Positions 8,260 to 17,189 of a stretch of DNA of 64,000 nucleotides are shown one piece after another (within the stretch, counting starts at the first letter, position 1; the number at the start of each line of letters is the position of its first letter). The position numbers were made by a program, and so were the translations under genes. The stretch is from the NCBI RefSeq assembly GCF_003696215.1, contig NZ_RFFG01000025.1:1-64000 (forward strand). Direction: 5' to 3'. Below the pieces are notes generated by a model. It made no database searches and was not told where the DNA came from. It worked only from the letters and a program-made list of their open reading frames with translations. Source of the DNA: Actinomadura harenae (GTDB taxonomy: Bacteria > Actinomycetota > Actinomycetes > Streptosporangiales > Streptosporangiaceae).

Positions 8260-9102
8260 ATGGGAGCAACGACGCTCATCACGGTGGCCCCGACCGGGGC
8301 GGAGTCGGCGAAGGCCGACGTCCCCGCCCTGCCCGTCACCCTGGACGAGCTGGTACAGACGGCCAAGGAATGCGAGGCGGCCGGAGCCGCCGTCATCCAC
8401 GTGCACATCCGCGACGACGACGCGCGGCCCACCCTGGACCTCGCGCGGCTGCGCGACACCGTCCAGGCGCTGCGGGAGAGCACGGGGCTGATCGTCCAGT
8501 TGTCCACGGGCGGCGCGGTGACCGACCCCTACGAGCACCGGCTGCGGGTGCTGGACGCCGAGCCGGACGGCTGTTCGCTGACCTGCGGGACGGTCAACTT
8601 CGGCGACGACGTGTTCATGAACCCGTGGCCGTTCATGGTGGAGCTGTACCAGCGGACGCAGGCGCAGGGCGTCGTCCCGGAGTTCGAGCTGTTCGACCTC
8701 GGGCACGTCCGGGCGCTGCACCGGCTGCTGGACAAGTACGGGGCGCCGTTCGGCGGGCACGTCCACTGTGACCTGGTCATGGGCGTCCCGGGCGGGATGC
8801 CGGGGGACGCGCGGACGCTGGTCGCGGCGGTCGAGGCGCTGCCCGAGGGCGCGACCTGGTCGGCGACGGGCGTCGGCCGGACGTCGCTGCCGGTGATGTT
8901 CGCGGCGCTGTCGGCGGGCGGGCACCTGAGGGTCGGCATGGAGGACACGCTCACCCTCGCGAAGGGGCGGCCGGTGACGGCGAACGTCCAGCTCGTCGAG
9001 CGGGCGGCCGAGGCGGCCCGGATCGCGCAGCGGCCGCCGATGAGCCCCGCCGAGGCGCGCGCCCTCCTGGGCGTCCGCGGGTCCGAGGCCCCTTCCGCTT
9101 GA
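8260..9102 (+). CDS. 3-keto-5-aminohexanoate cleavage enzyme family (BKACE, DUF849)
   Basis: BKACE enzymes are zinc-dependent TIM barrels that condense or cleave beta-keto acids with acetyl-CoA. Different members act on different keto acids, so the substrate is not predictable here. Signatures are ITVAPTGAE at the start, [12 protein letters not shown] (His-x-His zinc ligands), [10 protein letters not shown] and the downstream [10 protein letters not shown]. The 280-residue length is normal. ATG 8260 is chosen because homologues begin with a [13 protein letters not shown] segment. ATG 8239, seven codons upstream, shares its bases with the divergent dtd start and cannot be excluded. Confidence 0.85.
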   Translation: MGATTLITVAPTGAESAKADVPALPVTLDELVQTAKECEAAGAAVIHVHIRDDDARPTLDLARLRDTVQALRESTGLIVQLSTGGAVTDPYEHRLRVLDAEPDGCSLTCGTVNFGDDVFMNPWPFMVELYQRTQAQGVVPEFELFDLGHVRALHRLLDKYGAPFGGHVHCDLVMGVPGGMPGDARTLVAAVEALPEGATWSATGVGRTSLPVMFAALSAGGHLRVGMEDTLTLAKGRPVTANVQLVERAAEAARIAQRPPMSPAEARALLGVRGSEAPSA

Positions 9103-9200
9103 TCGGACGCCCCTGACACACCCCCGGCGCACCCCGGCACACCCCCGGCGGCCCGTCCAGGTGGGCTGACGCCCAGGTCGGCGGCCTGTTCGGGTGATCC

Positions 9201-9238
9201 GGCGCCCGGGCCGGCCGAGAGGCCGGCGCGCGGGCGCC
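9201..9238. terminator. Strong GC hairpin in the 207-bp gap before asparaginase
   Basis: GGCGCCCGGGCCGGCC and its near complement flank a GAGA loop. There is no clear T-run, so termination is only likely. Short CACCCCCGGC-like iterations lie just upstream at about 9118-9152. Confidence 0.5.
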
Positions 9239-9310
9239 GGGGCCGGGGGACGCGCACTTCGCCCGGTCGGGTATGAGTGTGGGGTAAGTGTCTGACTTGT
9301 GGGGGTTGCT

Positions 9311-10279
9311 GTGACAACGGTGTCCACGCCTGTGCTGGTCGAGGTGGAACGTTCCGGGTTCGTGGAGTCGCGCCACCGCGGCAGCGCCGTGGGGCTGGCG
9401 GCCGACGGGACGACGGCGGTCCGCGCCGGGTTCCCGGACGAGCCGATCTTCCCGCGCTCGGCGAACAAGCCGATGCAGGCGGTCGCGATGGTCCGTTCGG
9501 GGCTCGGCCTCGAGGGCGAGCTGCTCGCGATCGCGGCGGGCAGCCATTCCGGTGAGGACTTCCACGTCGAGGGCGCCGAGCGGATCCTGGCGTCCGCCGG
9601 GCTGACGGCGGACGCGCTCCGGTGCCCGGAGCAGTGGCCGCTCGACCAGGAGGTCGCGCTGGACGTGGCGCGCCGCGGCGAGGGCCGCACGCGGCTGCGG
9701 ATGAACTGCTCCGGCAAGCACGCCGCGATGCTCGCGACGTGCGTGGCCGCCGGCTGGTCGACCGACGACTACCTCGACCCCGCGCACCCGTTGCAGGCCG
9801 CCTCGCGCGAGGCGGTCGAGGACCTGGCGGGCGAGCGGGTCGCGGCGGTCGGCGTGGACGGCTGCGGCGCGCCGCTGTTCGCGCTGTCCACGACCGGTGT
9901 CGCGCGGGCTTTCCGGGCGCTCGTGACGGCCGACCCGGGCACGCCCGAGCGCAAGGTCGCCGACGCGATGCGGGCGTTCCCGGCCTGGACGTCCGGGACC
10001 CGGCGCGAGGAGCGCCTCCTGATGGACGCCGTGCCGGGCCTGCTGGTCAAGTGCGGCGCGGAGGGCGTGGACGCGTTCGCGTTCACGGACGGCCGGGCCG
10101 GTGCGATCAAGGTCGACGACGGGTCCATGCGGGCCCGGACGCCGGTCACCGTGGCCCTGCTGCGCGCGCTCGGCGTCGAGCCCGCCGACCCGGCGGTGCT
10201 GGACGAGCTGGCGACCGTCCGGCTGCACGGCGGCGAGGCGGTCGTGGGCGAGATCCGGGCCGTGCCGAACCTGTTCTGA
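9311..10279 (+). CDS. L-asparaginase II
   Basis: The protein matches the Asparaginase_II family (Pfam PF06089), which hydrolyses asparagine and is unrelated to the classical bacterial type I/II enzymes. Visible signatures are VEVERSGFVESRHRG at the N-terminus, FPRSANKPMQA, the catalytic-region motif NCSGKHAAML, and VDGCGAPLFA. The length is about 322 residues from GTG 9311, which has GGGGGT six bases upstream and gives the common start VTTVSTPVLVEVE. GTG 9299 is an alternative. A strong bidirectional terminator follows. Confidence 0.88.
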   Translation: MTTVSTPVLVEVERSGFVESRHRGSAVGLAADGTTAVRAGFPDEPIFPRSANKPMQAVAMVRSGLGLEGELLAIAAGSHSGEDFHVEGAERILASAGLTADALRCPEQWPLDQEVALDVARRGEGRTRLRMNCSGKHAAMLATCVAAGWSTDDYLDPAHPLQAASREAVEDLAGERVAAVGVDGCGAPLFALSTTGVARAFRALVTADPGTPERKVADAMRAFPAWTSGTRREERLLMDAVPGLLVKCGAEGVDAFAFTDGRAGAIKVDDGSMRARTPVTVALLRALGVEPADPAVLDELATVRLHGGEAVVGEIRAVPNLF

Positions 10280-10322
10280 CCTCGGGGAACCGGAACCTGA
10301 GCCGGAACGGAGCCGGAAACGG

Positions 10323-10364
10323 CGGGAGGCGCGGGCCTGGAGTGTTCCAGGACCGCGCCTCCCG
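10323..10364. terminator. Bidirectional terminator between asparaginase and the CynX-type transporter
   Basis: A perfect 12-bp stem CGGGAGGCGCGG / CCGCGCCTCCCG encloses a nested CCTGGA/TCCAGG hairpin. It lies between two convergent genes and probably serves both. Confidence 0.8.
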
Positions 10365-10378
10365 TCTCGTCCGGGGGG

Positions 10379-11647
10379 TCATTCGAGGACGCGGGCCCGG
10401 CCCGCGCCGAGGCCCGGCACGATCTCGGTCAGCGCGATCGCGACCACCAGCGCCACCGGGACCGTCCAGCCGGACGTCGCGTCGTGCAGCGCGCCGATCA
10501 GCAGCGGCCCGAACGCGGAGATCACGTAGCCGAGGCCCTGGACCATCCCGGAGAGCTGGGCGGCGGTCGCGGCGTCCGGGGAGCGCAGGCCGATCATGGA
10601 CAGGGCGAGCGCGAAGGAGCCGCCCTGGCCGAGCCCGAGGATGACGACGAACAGCCACATCCCGCCGAGCGGGGCCCAGGTCAGCCCGGCGAATCCGGCC
10701 GCCGTGAACAGCCCGACCAGCAGCGCGATCGGACGCTGGTCGCGCAGCCGCGCGGCGAGCAGCGGCAGGCACATGTTCCCGACGATCTGGATCAGGCTGG
10801 ACGCGGCGGTGACGAACCCGGCGGCGCTCTGCGACAGGCCCCGGTCGGTCAGCATGGTCGGCAGCCAGGCGAACAGGACGTACGCCAGCGACGACTGGAG
10901 GCCGAAGAACAGCGTGATCTTCCAGGCCAGCGGCGACCGCCACACCTTCCGCGCGACGTCCCGGTGCGATCCGGCGGCCGGGGCCGCGCCCGCCGCCGCC
11001 GCGGTGCGGCGCACCTTCAGCAGCCGGGGCAGCCACACCAGCGCGGCCAGCATGGCCGGGACGGCCAGCAGCGACAGCGGCACCCGCCAGTTCCCGCCGG
11101 TGGCGTCCTGGATCGGGACGGCGAGCCCGGACCCGAGGGCCGCGCCGCCGCTCAGCGCGACCGTGTAGAGCGCGGTCACGGCCGTGATCCGGTGCGGGTG
11201 GTCGCGCTTGATGATGCCGGGCACCGCGATGTTGCCGACGCTGATCGCCATTCCGGCGACCAGCGACCCGGCGAACAGGGCCGCCGTCACGGGGATCATC
11301 CGCAGCCCGATCGCGGCGGTGAGCGCGACCATGGCCGTCACCAGCAGCGCCTCCGGACGCGGCGGGCGGCGCAGGAACGCCGCCAGCAGCCCGTAGGAGC
11401 CGAGGAACATCAGCGGCAGCGTGGTGAGCGCGCCCGCCGCCGTCCCGGACAGGTGCAGGTCGTCGCGGACGGACCCGACGAGCGGGCCCACGGCGGTCAG
11501 CGCCGGCCGCAGGTTGACCGCCACCAGGATGATCAGCAGCAGCCCGGCGGCCGCTCCGGCCCGGTCGCGCGCCCCGGGCGTGCCCGAGGGGCTGGAGGGA
11601 GAGGTCATCGGCGTGGGGGCGGTCCCGGATTCCTCACGGACCGTCAT
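10379..11647 (-). CDS. MFS transporter, CynX/NimT family
   Basis: This inner-membrane protein (up to 422 residues, 12 predicted helices) is a major facilitator of the CynX/NimT type, a group that includes cyanate and nitroimidazole-related transporters. Family features are the early VAVNLRPALTAVGPLV segment, GNIAVPGIIKRDHP in the cytosolic loop, and FFGLQSSLAYVLFAWLPTML in helix 7. The substrate is unknown. The N-terminus is a long Ser/Pro-rich tail, so a later start is possible. The gene overlaps the upstream FadR-type regulator by 4 bp (ATGA), so the pair is one operon. Confidence 0.85.
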   Translation of the reverse strand: MTVREESGTAPTPMTSPSSPSGTPGARDRAGAAAGLLLIILVAVNLRPALTAVGPLVGSVRDDLHLSGTAAGALTTLPLMFLGSYGLLAAFLRRPPRPEALLVTAMVALTAAIGLRMIPVTAALFAGSLVAGMAISVGNIAVPGIIKRDHPHRITAVTALYTVALSGGAALGSGLAVPIQDATGGNWRVPLSLLAVPAMLAALVWLPRLLKVRRTAAAAGAAPAAGSHRDVARKVWRSPLAWKITLFFGLQSSLAYVLFAWLPTMLTDRGLSQSAAGFVTAASSLIQIVGNMCLPLLAARLRDQRPIALLVGLFTAAGFAGLTWAPLGGMWLFVVILGLGQGGSFALALSMIGLRSPDAATAAQLSGMVQGLGYVISAFGPLLIGALHDATSGWTVPVALVVAIALTEIVPGLGAGRARVLE

Positions 11648-12345
11648 GGGGTCTCCTCAGGGGTGTCGGGGGTGACCAGGGTGTCCAGCGTGGTCAGGGT
11701 GGGCTCGATGACCGCGCGGACGGCCCGTTCGGCCGCCTCGGGGTCGCGGGCGGCGACGGCGTCCAGGACGGCGCGGTGCGCGTCCTGGCTGGCCTCGGCG
11801 AGGTCGACGTCGGCGCGGAGCGCGGCCATCGCCTCGCCGAGCCGTCCGGTGAAGTACCGGTACGCCTCGACCAGCAGGGGGTTCTTCCCGGCCTCGACGA
11901 CGCCGAGGTGGAAGCGGGCGTCGGCCTCGCCGAACCCGCGGTCGTCGGCGGCCTCGCCGCGTGCCGCGAGCAGATCTTCGAGCCGGGCCAGGTCGGCGTC
12001 GGTGCGGCGGCGGGAGGCGAGCCGGGCGGCCTGGACGTCGTAGGCGAGCTGGACCTCGAACACGTCGATCAGGGTCGAGCGCGCCACGCCCGCGAGCATG
12101 GGCCGGGGGTCGACGCGGCTGCGCACGTACGTCCCGTCGCCCCGGCGGACCTCGAGGACGCCGATGTGGGTGAGGGCGCGGATCGCCTCCCGGACGGCCG
12201 GGCGGCTCACCCCCAGCTCGCCCGCCAGCCGGTGCTCGCCGGGCAGCCGCTCGCCGACCTCCCAGCCGCCGCCGGTGATCTCCGACTGCAACTGGTCGAG
12301 CACGGCGTCCACGGTGGAGCCGGTGGGGACCGGGCTGAGGGACAT
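11644..12345 (-). CDS. FadR/GntR-family (FCD domain) regulator
   Basis: The 233-residue protein has a GntR winged helix at about residues 10-75 (LPGEHRLAGELGVSRPAVRE, then GVLEVRRGDGTYV). An all-helical FCD effector domain follows, with Asp/His metal-ligand positions such as ARFHLGVVEAG. It is co-transcribed with the CynX-type MFS gene and probably represses it in response to a carboxylate-like ligand. GGAGGTGGC lies before the ATG. A near-perfect palindrome 13 bp upstream is the likely autoregulatory operator. Confidence 0.9.
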   Translation of the reverse strand: MSLSPVPTGSTVDAVLDQLQSEITGGGWEVGERLPGEHRLAGELGVSRPAVREAIRALTHIGVLEVRRGDGTYVRSRVDPRPMLAGVARSTLIDVFEVQLAYDVQAARLASRRRTDADLARLEDLLAARGEAADDRGFGEADARFHLGVVEAGKNPLLVEAYRYFTGRLGEAMAALRADVDLAEASQDAHRAVLDAVAARDPEAAERAVRAVIEPTLTTLDTLVTPDTPEETP

Positions 12346-12357
12346 GCCACCTCCATT

Positions 12358-12380
12358 GGTTAGATGTCAGACATCTTACC
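12358..12380. promoter_or_regulatory. Operator of the FadR-type regulator
   Basis: Arms GGTTAGATGTC and GACATCTTACC flank a central A; only one position of the 11-bp arms fails to pair. The GT...AC spacing fits GntR/FCD operators. It lies directly upstream of the regulator start. Confidence 0.75.
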
Positions 12381-12429
12381 AAAACCGGCAAAAGGGGTTT
12401 TGCCGGGGTGGATGTCCCAGAGAAGCACA

Positions 12430-12467
12430 ACGCCCCGCCCTCCGGAGAATTCCGGCGGACGGGGCGT
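12430..12467 (-). terminator. Terminator after the DUF2207 gene
   Basis: ACGCCCCG pairs with CGGGGCGT, and a nested CCTCCGG/CCGGCGG stem carries an AGAATT loop. It is located about 70 bp past the DUF2207 stop. Confidence 0.65.
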
Positions 12468-12477
12468 CGATGATCAC

Positions 12478-12525
12478 GCCGTGCCGCTCACACGGCGTGC
12501 CGCTCACACGGCGTGCCGCTCACAG
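12478..12525. repeat. 16-bp direct repeat, three copies
   Basis: GGCGTGCCGCTCACAC is repeated in tandem at 12478-12493 (first bases degenerate), 12494-12509 and 12510-12525 (last base changed). It is non-coding, just after the DUF2207 stop. Confidence 0.85.
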
Positions 12526-12537
12526 GGCGAGGGGCGC

Positions 12538-14256
12538 CTACATGCCGCGCGACTGCGAGATCGACCCGGACGTCGCGAGCGTGAAGGTGCGCATCGACTC
12601 GGCGAACCGGGACAGGTCCCACTCGGCCGGACCCTCGTACCAGTAGAGGTTGTCGGCGCCCTCCGCGCGGACGCCCGCGTCCTCCACGGTGCGGGCCCAC
12701 CGGTCCACGACGTCGAAGACGACCGCGTACGGCAGGAACCGGGAGAACAGGGCGATGCGCTGCTGGGACGGCATGCCCTCGTCCGGCAGGACGCCCCGCT
12801 CCAGGAACGCCCGGAACCCGATGGTGTGCGCCAGGACGGTCGACCCGCGCGCGGTCTTGGCGGGCATGTACTGGCCGCCGTAGGCGAGCGCCGCGCCCGC
12901 GACGATCGCCCCCAGGCCGACCAGTGCCAGGTCCGTGGTGACGGCGAGGACGACGGTGGCGATGATCCCGAGCCCGGTCACCCCCATGCCCGCGATCGTC
13001 CAGCGGGACCGGACGGTGTCGGGGCGCCGCGCGAACCAGCCCTGCTCCACCACGTCGTCGTACATCGCCGACCGGACGCGCTGGAGCTGCGTCGCGAAAG
13101 TCCCGCCGAGCGCGGACAGCTTGACCGCCTCCCGGCCGTCGAACAGCGCGCCGAGCAGGATCCGCTCGTACCGCAGCAGGTCGGCGTCGCCGCCGGGACG
13201 CTGGAGGCGGCGCAGCGTCCAGTCGAGCCGGCCGGTGGTGCCGCGGTCGTCCTCCTCGATCAGCAGGTGCCCGCGGACGGCGAGGTCGACGATGGTGGCG
13301 GTCACGTCGATCACGTCCGCCTGCTCGTCGATCAGCGTGCCGACCTGGCCGGGGCGGACGCCGTTCGGGGGCTCGAACTCCTCGCCGGTGACGTGCCCGT
13401 GGTCGCCCTCCGCGGCCCGCTTGCCGACCACCCGGGCGTCCCGCCCGCGCAGCATGTAGAGGCCGACGACGCCGCCGACCAGCAGCAGGAGCAGCGCGCC
13501 CAGCGCGGACGCGGTGACGCCGTTGACCGAGAACGCGGTCGCGGCGGTGTGCCTCCGCTCGAAGATCGCCTTCCCGCCGGTGACCCCGGCGGGGAGCCCG
13601 ACGACGACGGTGAGGTTGTCGTCCGGCAGCATCTGGCTCTGGCTGAACACGCCCTGCGTGTGCGTGTGGTTCGTGTAGAACTGCGTGCACCCGATCGTGC
13701 TGTCGAGGGCGCCCGCGAAGCAGTTGACGTTCTGGACCATGGCGGGCGTGTCGACCGTGGCGTGCGCCTGGGCGACGGGGACCTTCCAGCCGCCGATCGC
13801 CGTCCAGCGGAACTCCTCGGCGCCCCGCATCGGGTTGACCGCGCCGCGCACGTCGTACTCGAGGACGACGGTGTGCTGCCCGGACGCCGCACCGCCGGTC
13901 AGCTTCACCTCCGTGGTCGTCCCGGACGAGGAGACCGCGGCCTTCGCGGGCCCGCCGTCCGGGCTGGACGCCTTGAGGTTCTCGATCTTCCAGACCCGGT
14001 CCCGCGTGACGCTGGAGTGCGTCCGGGTGGTGAAGGTCCGCTCGAAACCGGCGCTGGTGAACTGGTAGACGATCGTCTCGCGGACGTGCGCGACGCCGCC
14101 CTTGCCGAGGGTGATCGCCGCCTCGTCCTTGACGACGCGGTCCGACACCCGCAGGCCGTTCACGCCCTGCGCGGCCTGCGCGGGAAGCGCGAGACCGGCG
14201 GACAGAACGGCGGCGAGCGGCAGGGAGGCGACCAATGGCCGCAGGCGACCCAACAT
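12538..14256 (-). CDS. DUF2207 membrane protein
   Basis: A 572-residue predicted membrane protein of the DUF2207 family, whose function is not established. A signal peptide (about 1-29, ending in LPAQAA) leads to an extracytoplasmic beta-rich domain. Then come a membrane helix near residue 250 (ASALGALLLLLVGGVVGLYM), a cytosolic region, two more hydrophobic segments (TIAGMGVTGLGIIATVVLAV and the next one), and a cytosolic tail ending in WYEGPAEWDLSRF. Extracytoplasmic Cys in VNCFAG and TIGCTQ could form a disulfide. It diverges from the zinc peptidase gene with only 41 bp between starts. Confidence 0.85.
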   Translation of the reverse strand: MLGRLRPLVASLPLAAVLSAGLALPAQAAQGVNGLRVSDRVVKDEAAITLGKGGVAHVRETIVYQFTSAGFERTFTTRTHSSVTRDRVWKIENLKASSPDGGPAKAAVSSSGTTTEVKLTGGAASGQHTVVLEYDVRGAVNPMRGAEEFRWTAIGGWKVPVAQAHATVDTPAMVQNVNCFAGALDSTIGCTQFYTNHTHTQGVFSQSQMLPDDNLTVVVGLPAGVTGGKAIFERRHTAATAFSVNGVTASALGALLLLLVGGVVGLYMLRGRDARVVGKRAAEGDHGHVTGEEFEPPNGVRPGQVGTLIDEQADVIDVTATIVDLAVRGHLLIEEDDRGTTGRLDWTLRRLQRPGGDADLLRYERILLGALFDGREAVKLSALGGTFATQLQRVRSAMYDDVVEQGWFARRPDTVRSRWTIAGMGVTGLGIIATVVLAVTTDLALVGLGAIVAGAALAYGGQYMPAKTARGSTVLAHTIGFRAFLERGVLPDEGMPSQQRIALFSRFLPYAVVFDVVDRWARTVEDAGVRAEGADNLYWYEGPAEWDLSRFAESMRTFTLATSGSISQSRGM

Positions 14257-14297
14257 GGCGGCAAATGGTAGCGGGCCCGCCCGTATAGTTCTGCCCT

Positions 14298-15509
14298 ATG
14301 GCTGGTCACTACCCCCCTCCGGCCGGACGGCCGGGGCAACCGCCGTACGGTCCGCCGCAGCAGCGGCCGCCCTACGGCGGGTCTCCGCACGGCGCGCAGC
14401 CCGCGCAGCCGTACGGCGCGCCGCCCCGTCCGCCGTACGGTGCGCCGCCTCCGCAGGGACCGCCGCCGCAGGGACCGCGCCCGCAGGGACCGCCTCCGAT
14501 GGGGCCGCCGCAGGGGCCGCCTCCGCAGGGGCCGCCTCCGCCGTACCGGGGAACGCCGCAGCCGTACCCGCAGGGCGGGCCGGTCGCGTACCGGTACATG
14601 GCGCCGCGCCGTCCGCCGCGCCGCAGCGCGGGCGGGACGATCGCGGGGGTCATCGGCGGGTTCGCCGCGCTCGGCGTCGTCCTGATCGTCGTGCTGTCGG
14701 CGATGTCGTCCCACCGCACGACCGTGGACACGGGCGGGAGCGGCGTGACCGCATCCGGCCGGGGCTCCGGGAGCGGCGCGCCGCAGAACGTGACCCGCTC
14801 GACCGCGACGAACAGCAAGCTCTACACGAGCGGCGCGCTGAACTCGGTGAGCTGCCACCTGCCCGCGCTGGACCAGACGTCCGACTCGATGCGCCGGTTC
14901 ATGAACGACCTGAGCGACTGCCTGGACTCCACCTGGAAGGCGCAGTTCGGCAAGATCGGCATGTCGTTCGCGCCGCCCAACCGGGTGTTCTGGCTGTCGC
15001 CGGGCAGCAGCCCGTGCGGCCAGTACCCGGCCCCGGGCTCGTCGGCGTTCTACTGCCCGGCGAACAACACGATGTACGTCGGCCTCAAGCACGTCATCGA
15101 GACGTCCGGCGGGGAGTCGGTGGCGCACTTCGCGGTGTTCGCGCGGGTCATCGCGCACGAGTACGGCCACCACGTCCAGGACCGGGCGGGCATCCTGCTC
15201 TACGGCGACCGCCTCATGGACCAGAGCGACCCGCTCGGCCGCGCCGAGGCGAGCCGCCGCATCGAGTTGCAGGCGCAGTGCTTCGCGGGCGAGTTCCTCG
15301 GCGCGAACCGCACCTCGCTGCCGCTCGACCAGGAGCAGTACACGGCGCTGGTCGTGGACGTCCAGGGCCGCGGCGACGAGCGCCAGCCCGCCGACAAGCG
15401 CGACCACGGCTCCGGCAAGCACTACGCGGGGTGGGTCGTCCGGGGCATCCGGACGCAGAGCCTCTCCGTCTGCAACACGTGGACGGCCCCGCCCAGCGCC
15501 GTCTCCTGA
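14298..15509 (+). CDS. Neutral zinc metallopeptidase (YpfJ family), membrane-anchored
   Basis: The product is 403 residues. About 115 Pro/Gly/Tyr-rich residues, made of short PPYG- and PPPQG-type repeats, precede one transmembrane anchor (GGTIAGVIGGFAALGVVLIV). An extracytoplasmic zinc_peptidase domain (Pfam PF04228) follows. Its HEYGHH zinc site is at 287-292 and the second-half segment ELQAQCFAGEFLG contributes further catalytic residues. Several Cys suggest disulfides. The physiological substrate of this family is not known. It is divergent from the DUF2207 gene, with which it may share regulation. Confidence 0.87.
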   Translation: MAGHYPPPAGRPGQPPYGPPQQRPPYGGSPHGAQPAQPYGAPPRPPYGAPPPQGPPPQGPRPQGPPPMGPPQGPPPQGPPPPYRGTPQPYPQGGPVAYRYMAPRRPPRRSAGGTIAGVIGGFAALGVVLIVVLSAMSSHRTTVDTGGSGVTASGRGSGSGAPQNVTRSTATNSKLYTSGALNSVSCHLPALDQTSDSMRRFMNDLSDCLDSTWKAQFGKIGMSFAPPNRVFWLSPGSSPCGQYPAPGSSAFYCPANNTMYVGLKHVIETSGGESVAHFAVFARVIAHEYGHHVQDRAGILLYGDRLMDQSDPLGRAEASRRIELQAQCFAGEFLGANRTSLPLDQEQYTALVVDVQGRGDERQPADKRDHGSGKHYAGWVVRGIRTQSLSVCNTWTAPPSAVS

Positions 15510-15528
15510 CCGTTCGGTTCCACCGCCT

Positions 15529-15564
15529 CGAACGCCCGACGGGATCGCTCCCGCCGGGCGTTCG
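15529..15564. terminator. Terminator after the zinc peptidase
   Basis: CGAACGCCCGACGGG pairs with CCCGCCGGGCGTTCG (one mismatch) around ATCGCT. It sits between convergent genes. Confidence 0.75.
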
Positions 15565-15630
15565 CGCGTCCGGGGCCGAGGCCGGGGCCGGGGGCAGGGC
15601 CGGGGCAAGGTGGCAGGGGCGATCGGCCGG

Positions 15631-16392
15631 TCAGAGCTTCGATCCGCCGGTCGCGTCGAGGACACTGCCGGTCACCCAGCGGGAGTCGTCGGACGCGAGG
15701 AACGCGACGATGTCCGCGACGTCCTCGGGCTCCCCGACGCGTCCGAGGGCCGCCATGGCCGCGGACGCGTCCCAGGCCGCCTGGTTCCCGCGCAGCCAGG
15801 CCGCGTTCACGTCGGTGTCGATGATCCCGGGCCGGACGGAGTTGACCGTGATCCCGCGCGGCCCGAGCTGGACGGCCAGGTTCATCGTGAAGTTGTCCAG
15901 CGCCGCCTTCGACGCGCCGTAGGCCATGATCTCGGGCATCGCGATCCGGGACACGCCGCTGGACACGTTGACGATCCGCCCGCCGTCGTTCAGCCGCGGC
16001 AGCGCCTGCTGGACGATGAAGAACGGCGCCCGGACGTTCACCGCGAACACCTCGTCGAAGCCGTCCTCGGTGAGGTTCTCCAGGTCCGCGCTGCGGCCGA
16101 TGCCCGCGTTGTTGACGATGACGTCGACGCGCGCCCCGCCGGTGGCCGCGTCGTAGGCGGCCCAGAGGCGCTCGGCGTCGCCGTGCGCGCCGACCTCGGC
16201 CTGGATCGCGATGGCCGTGCCGCCGTCCTTCTCGATCCGCGCGACCGCGTCGGCCGCCGACTCCGCGTCCCGCGCGTAGGTGAGGACGACGGTCGCGCCG
16301 TCCTCCGCGAGGCGCTGCGCGACGGCCCGCCCGATGCCCCTGCTGCCCCCGGTGACCAGCGCGAACTTCCCGTTCAGACGTCCAGTGCCCAT
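15631..16392 (-). CDS. Short-chain dehydrogenase/reductase
   Basis: A classical SDR of 253 residues: NAD(P) motif TGGSRGIG near the N-terminus, NNAG, active-site Ser in NVSSGVSR, and YGASK as the YxxxK catalytic pair. The final WVTGSVLDATGG is typical of 3-oxoacyl-ACP-reductase-like SDRs. The substrate is unknown. ATG 16392 has GAGAGGCGG upstream, whereas ATG 16413 lacks a ribosome site and lies beside the operator. It is divergent from a TetR gene that probably represses it. Confidence 0.9.
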   Translation of the reverse strand: MGTGRLNGKFALVTGGSRGIGRAVAQRLAEDGATVVLTYARDAESAADAVARIEKDGGTAIAIQAEVGAHGDAERLWAAYDAATGGARVDVIVNNAGIGRSADLENLTEDGFDEVFAVNVRAPFFIVQQALPRLNDGGRIVNVSSGVSRIAMPEIMAYGASKAALDNFTMNLAVQLGPRGITVNSVRPGIIDTDVNAAWLRGNQAAWDASAAMAALGRVGEPEDVADIVAFLASDDSRWVTGSVLDATGGSKL

Positions 16393-16413
16393 GGTCGTGC
16401 GACCGCCTCTCAT

Positions 16414-16473
16414 TTATTGAATGATCGCTCAAGAAAGAACCTAGCACAGATTCTTGAGCGTTCGATCTAGAAT
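16414..16473. promoter_or_regulatory. Two TetR-type operators in the SDR/TetR divergon
   Basis: Site 1 (16414-16435) is an imperfect palindrome centred on GATC with core TTGAATGATCGCTCAA. Site 2 (16450-16473) has outer arms ATTCT/AGAAT and core TTGAGCGTTCGATCTA. Both contain TTCTTGAGCG on one strand, so one regulator probably binds both and covers both promoters. Confidence 0.65.
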
Positions 16474-16479
16474 TGGGCC

Positions 16480-17091
16480 ATGACCGAGAACCGACGGGGC
16501 CGTCCCCGGGCCTTCGACCGCGACGCCGCCCTCGCGTCCGCCACCCGGCTGTTCTGGGAGCGCGGCTACGAGGCGACGTCCATCGGCGACCTGACCGAGG
16601 CCATGGGCATCCGCCCCGCCAGCCTCTACGCCGCGTTCGGCGACAAGAAGGCCCTGTTCAGGGAGGTCGTCGAGGAGTACCAGCGGACGGAGACGGCGGG
16701 CTTCGCGGGCCGGGCGCTCGCCGAGGAGCCCACCGTCGCCCGCGCGTTCGCCCGCGCCCTGCGGGACGCCGTCGACATCTACACCGACCCGTCCCACCCG
16801 GCGGGCTGCCTGATCATCCGGGCGGCGACGAACGTCGCGCCGCGCGACGCCGAGATCGAGACGTACCTGCGGGACATCCGCAACGCCAACGTGGACGGCT
16901 TCGCCGAGCGGGTGCGCGAGGCGGTCGGCCGGGGTGAGCTGCCGGACGGCACCGACCCCCGGGCGATGGCCCAGCTCTTCGCCACCGTCCTCCAGGGCCT
17001 GTCGCAGCGCGCGGGGGACGGCGCGACCGCCGCCGACCTCCGCCCGGCGGTCGAGATGGCCCTCGCGGCGTTGCCCGGGAGCCGGGATTGA
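16480..17091 (+). CDS. TetR-family regulator
   Basis: The 203-residue protein has a TetR helix-turn-helix at about residues 10-55 (ALASATRLFWERGYEATSIG then ASLYAAFGDKKALF). Its ligand domain carries CLIIRAATN, which places it near regulators with the TetR_C_33-like C-terminal domain. It is adjacent to and divergent from the SDR gene, with two operators between. Local repression of the dehydrogenase is the simplest reading. The ligand is unknown. Confidence 0.88.
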   Translation: MTENRRGRPRAFDRDAALASATRLFWERGYEATSIGDLTEAMGIRPASLYAAFGDKKALFREVVEEYQRTETAGFAGRALAEEPTVARAFARALRDAVDIYTDPSHPAGCLIIRAATNVAPRDAEIETYLRDIRNANVDGFAERVREAVGRGELPDGTDPRAMAQLFATVLQGLSQRAGDGATAADLRPAVEMALAALPGSRD

Positions 17092-17152
17092 GCGATGTCG
17101 ACGCAGGTCATGACGGTTGTGAGCAGTCTCACCGGCAAAGTGCTAGCAAGCC

Positions 17153-17168
17153 GCTTGCAATTGCAAGC
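17153..17168. promoter_or_regulatory. Perfect 16-bp palindrome before the XRE gene
   Basis: GCTTGCAATTGCAAGC is a perfect dyad 21 bp before the start at 17190. A related GCTAGCAAGC half lies just upstream at about 17142. It is probably an autoregulatory operator of the XRE protein. Confidence 0.6.
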
Positions 17169-17189
17169 ACCGTGACGGAGGGTGGAGAC

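Noticed and set aside
9112..9160. Short CACCCCCGGC iterations, checked as a possible CRISPR or repeat element
   Set aside because: Units are about 10-20 bp with no spacers and simple composition.
12478..12525. Three 16-bp repeats, considered as a CRISPR or attachment site
   Set aside because: No spacers, no integrase or cas genes; a simple tandem duplication.
14372..14818. Gly/Cys-rich antisense frame over the zinc peptidase N-terminus
   Set aside because: It mirrors the Pro-rich repeats of the sense gene; no independent support.
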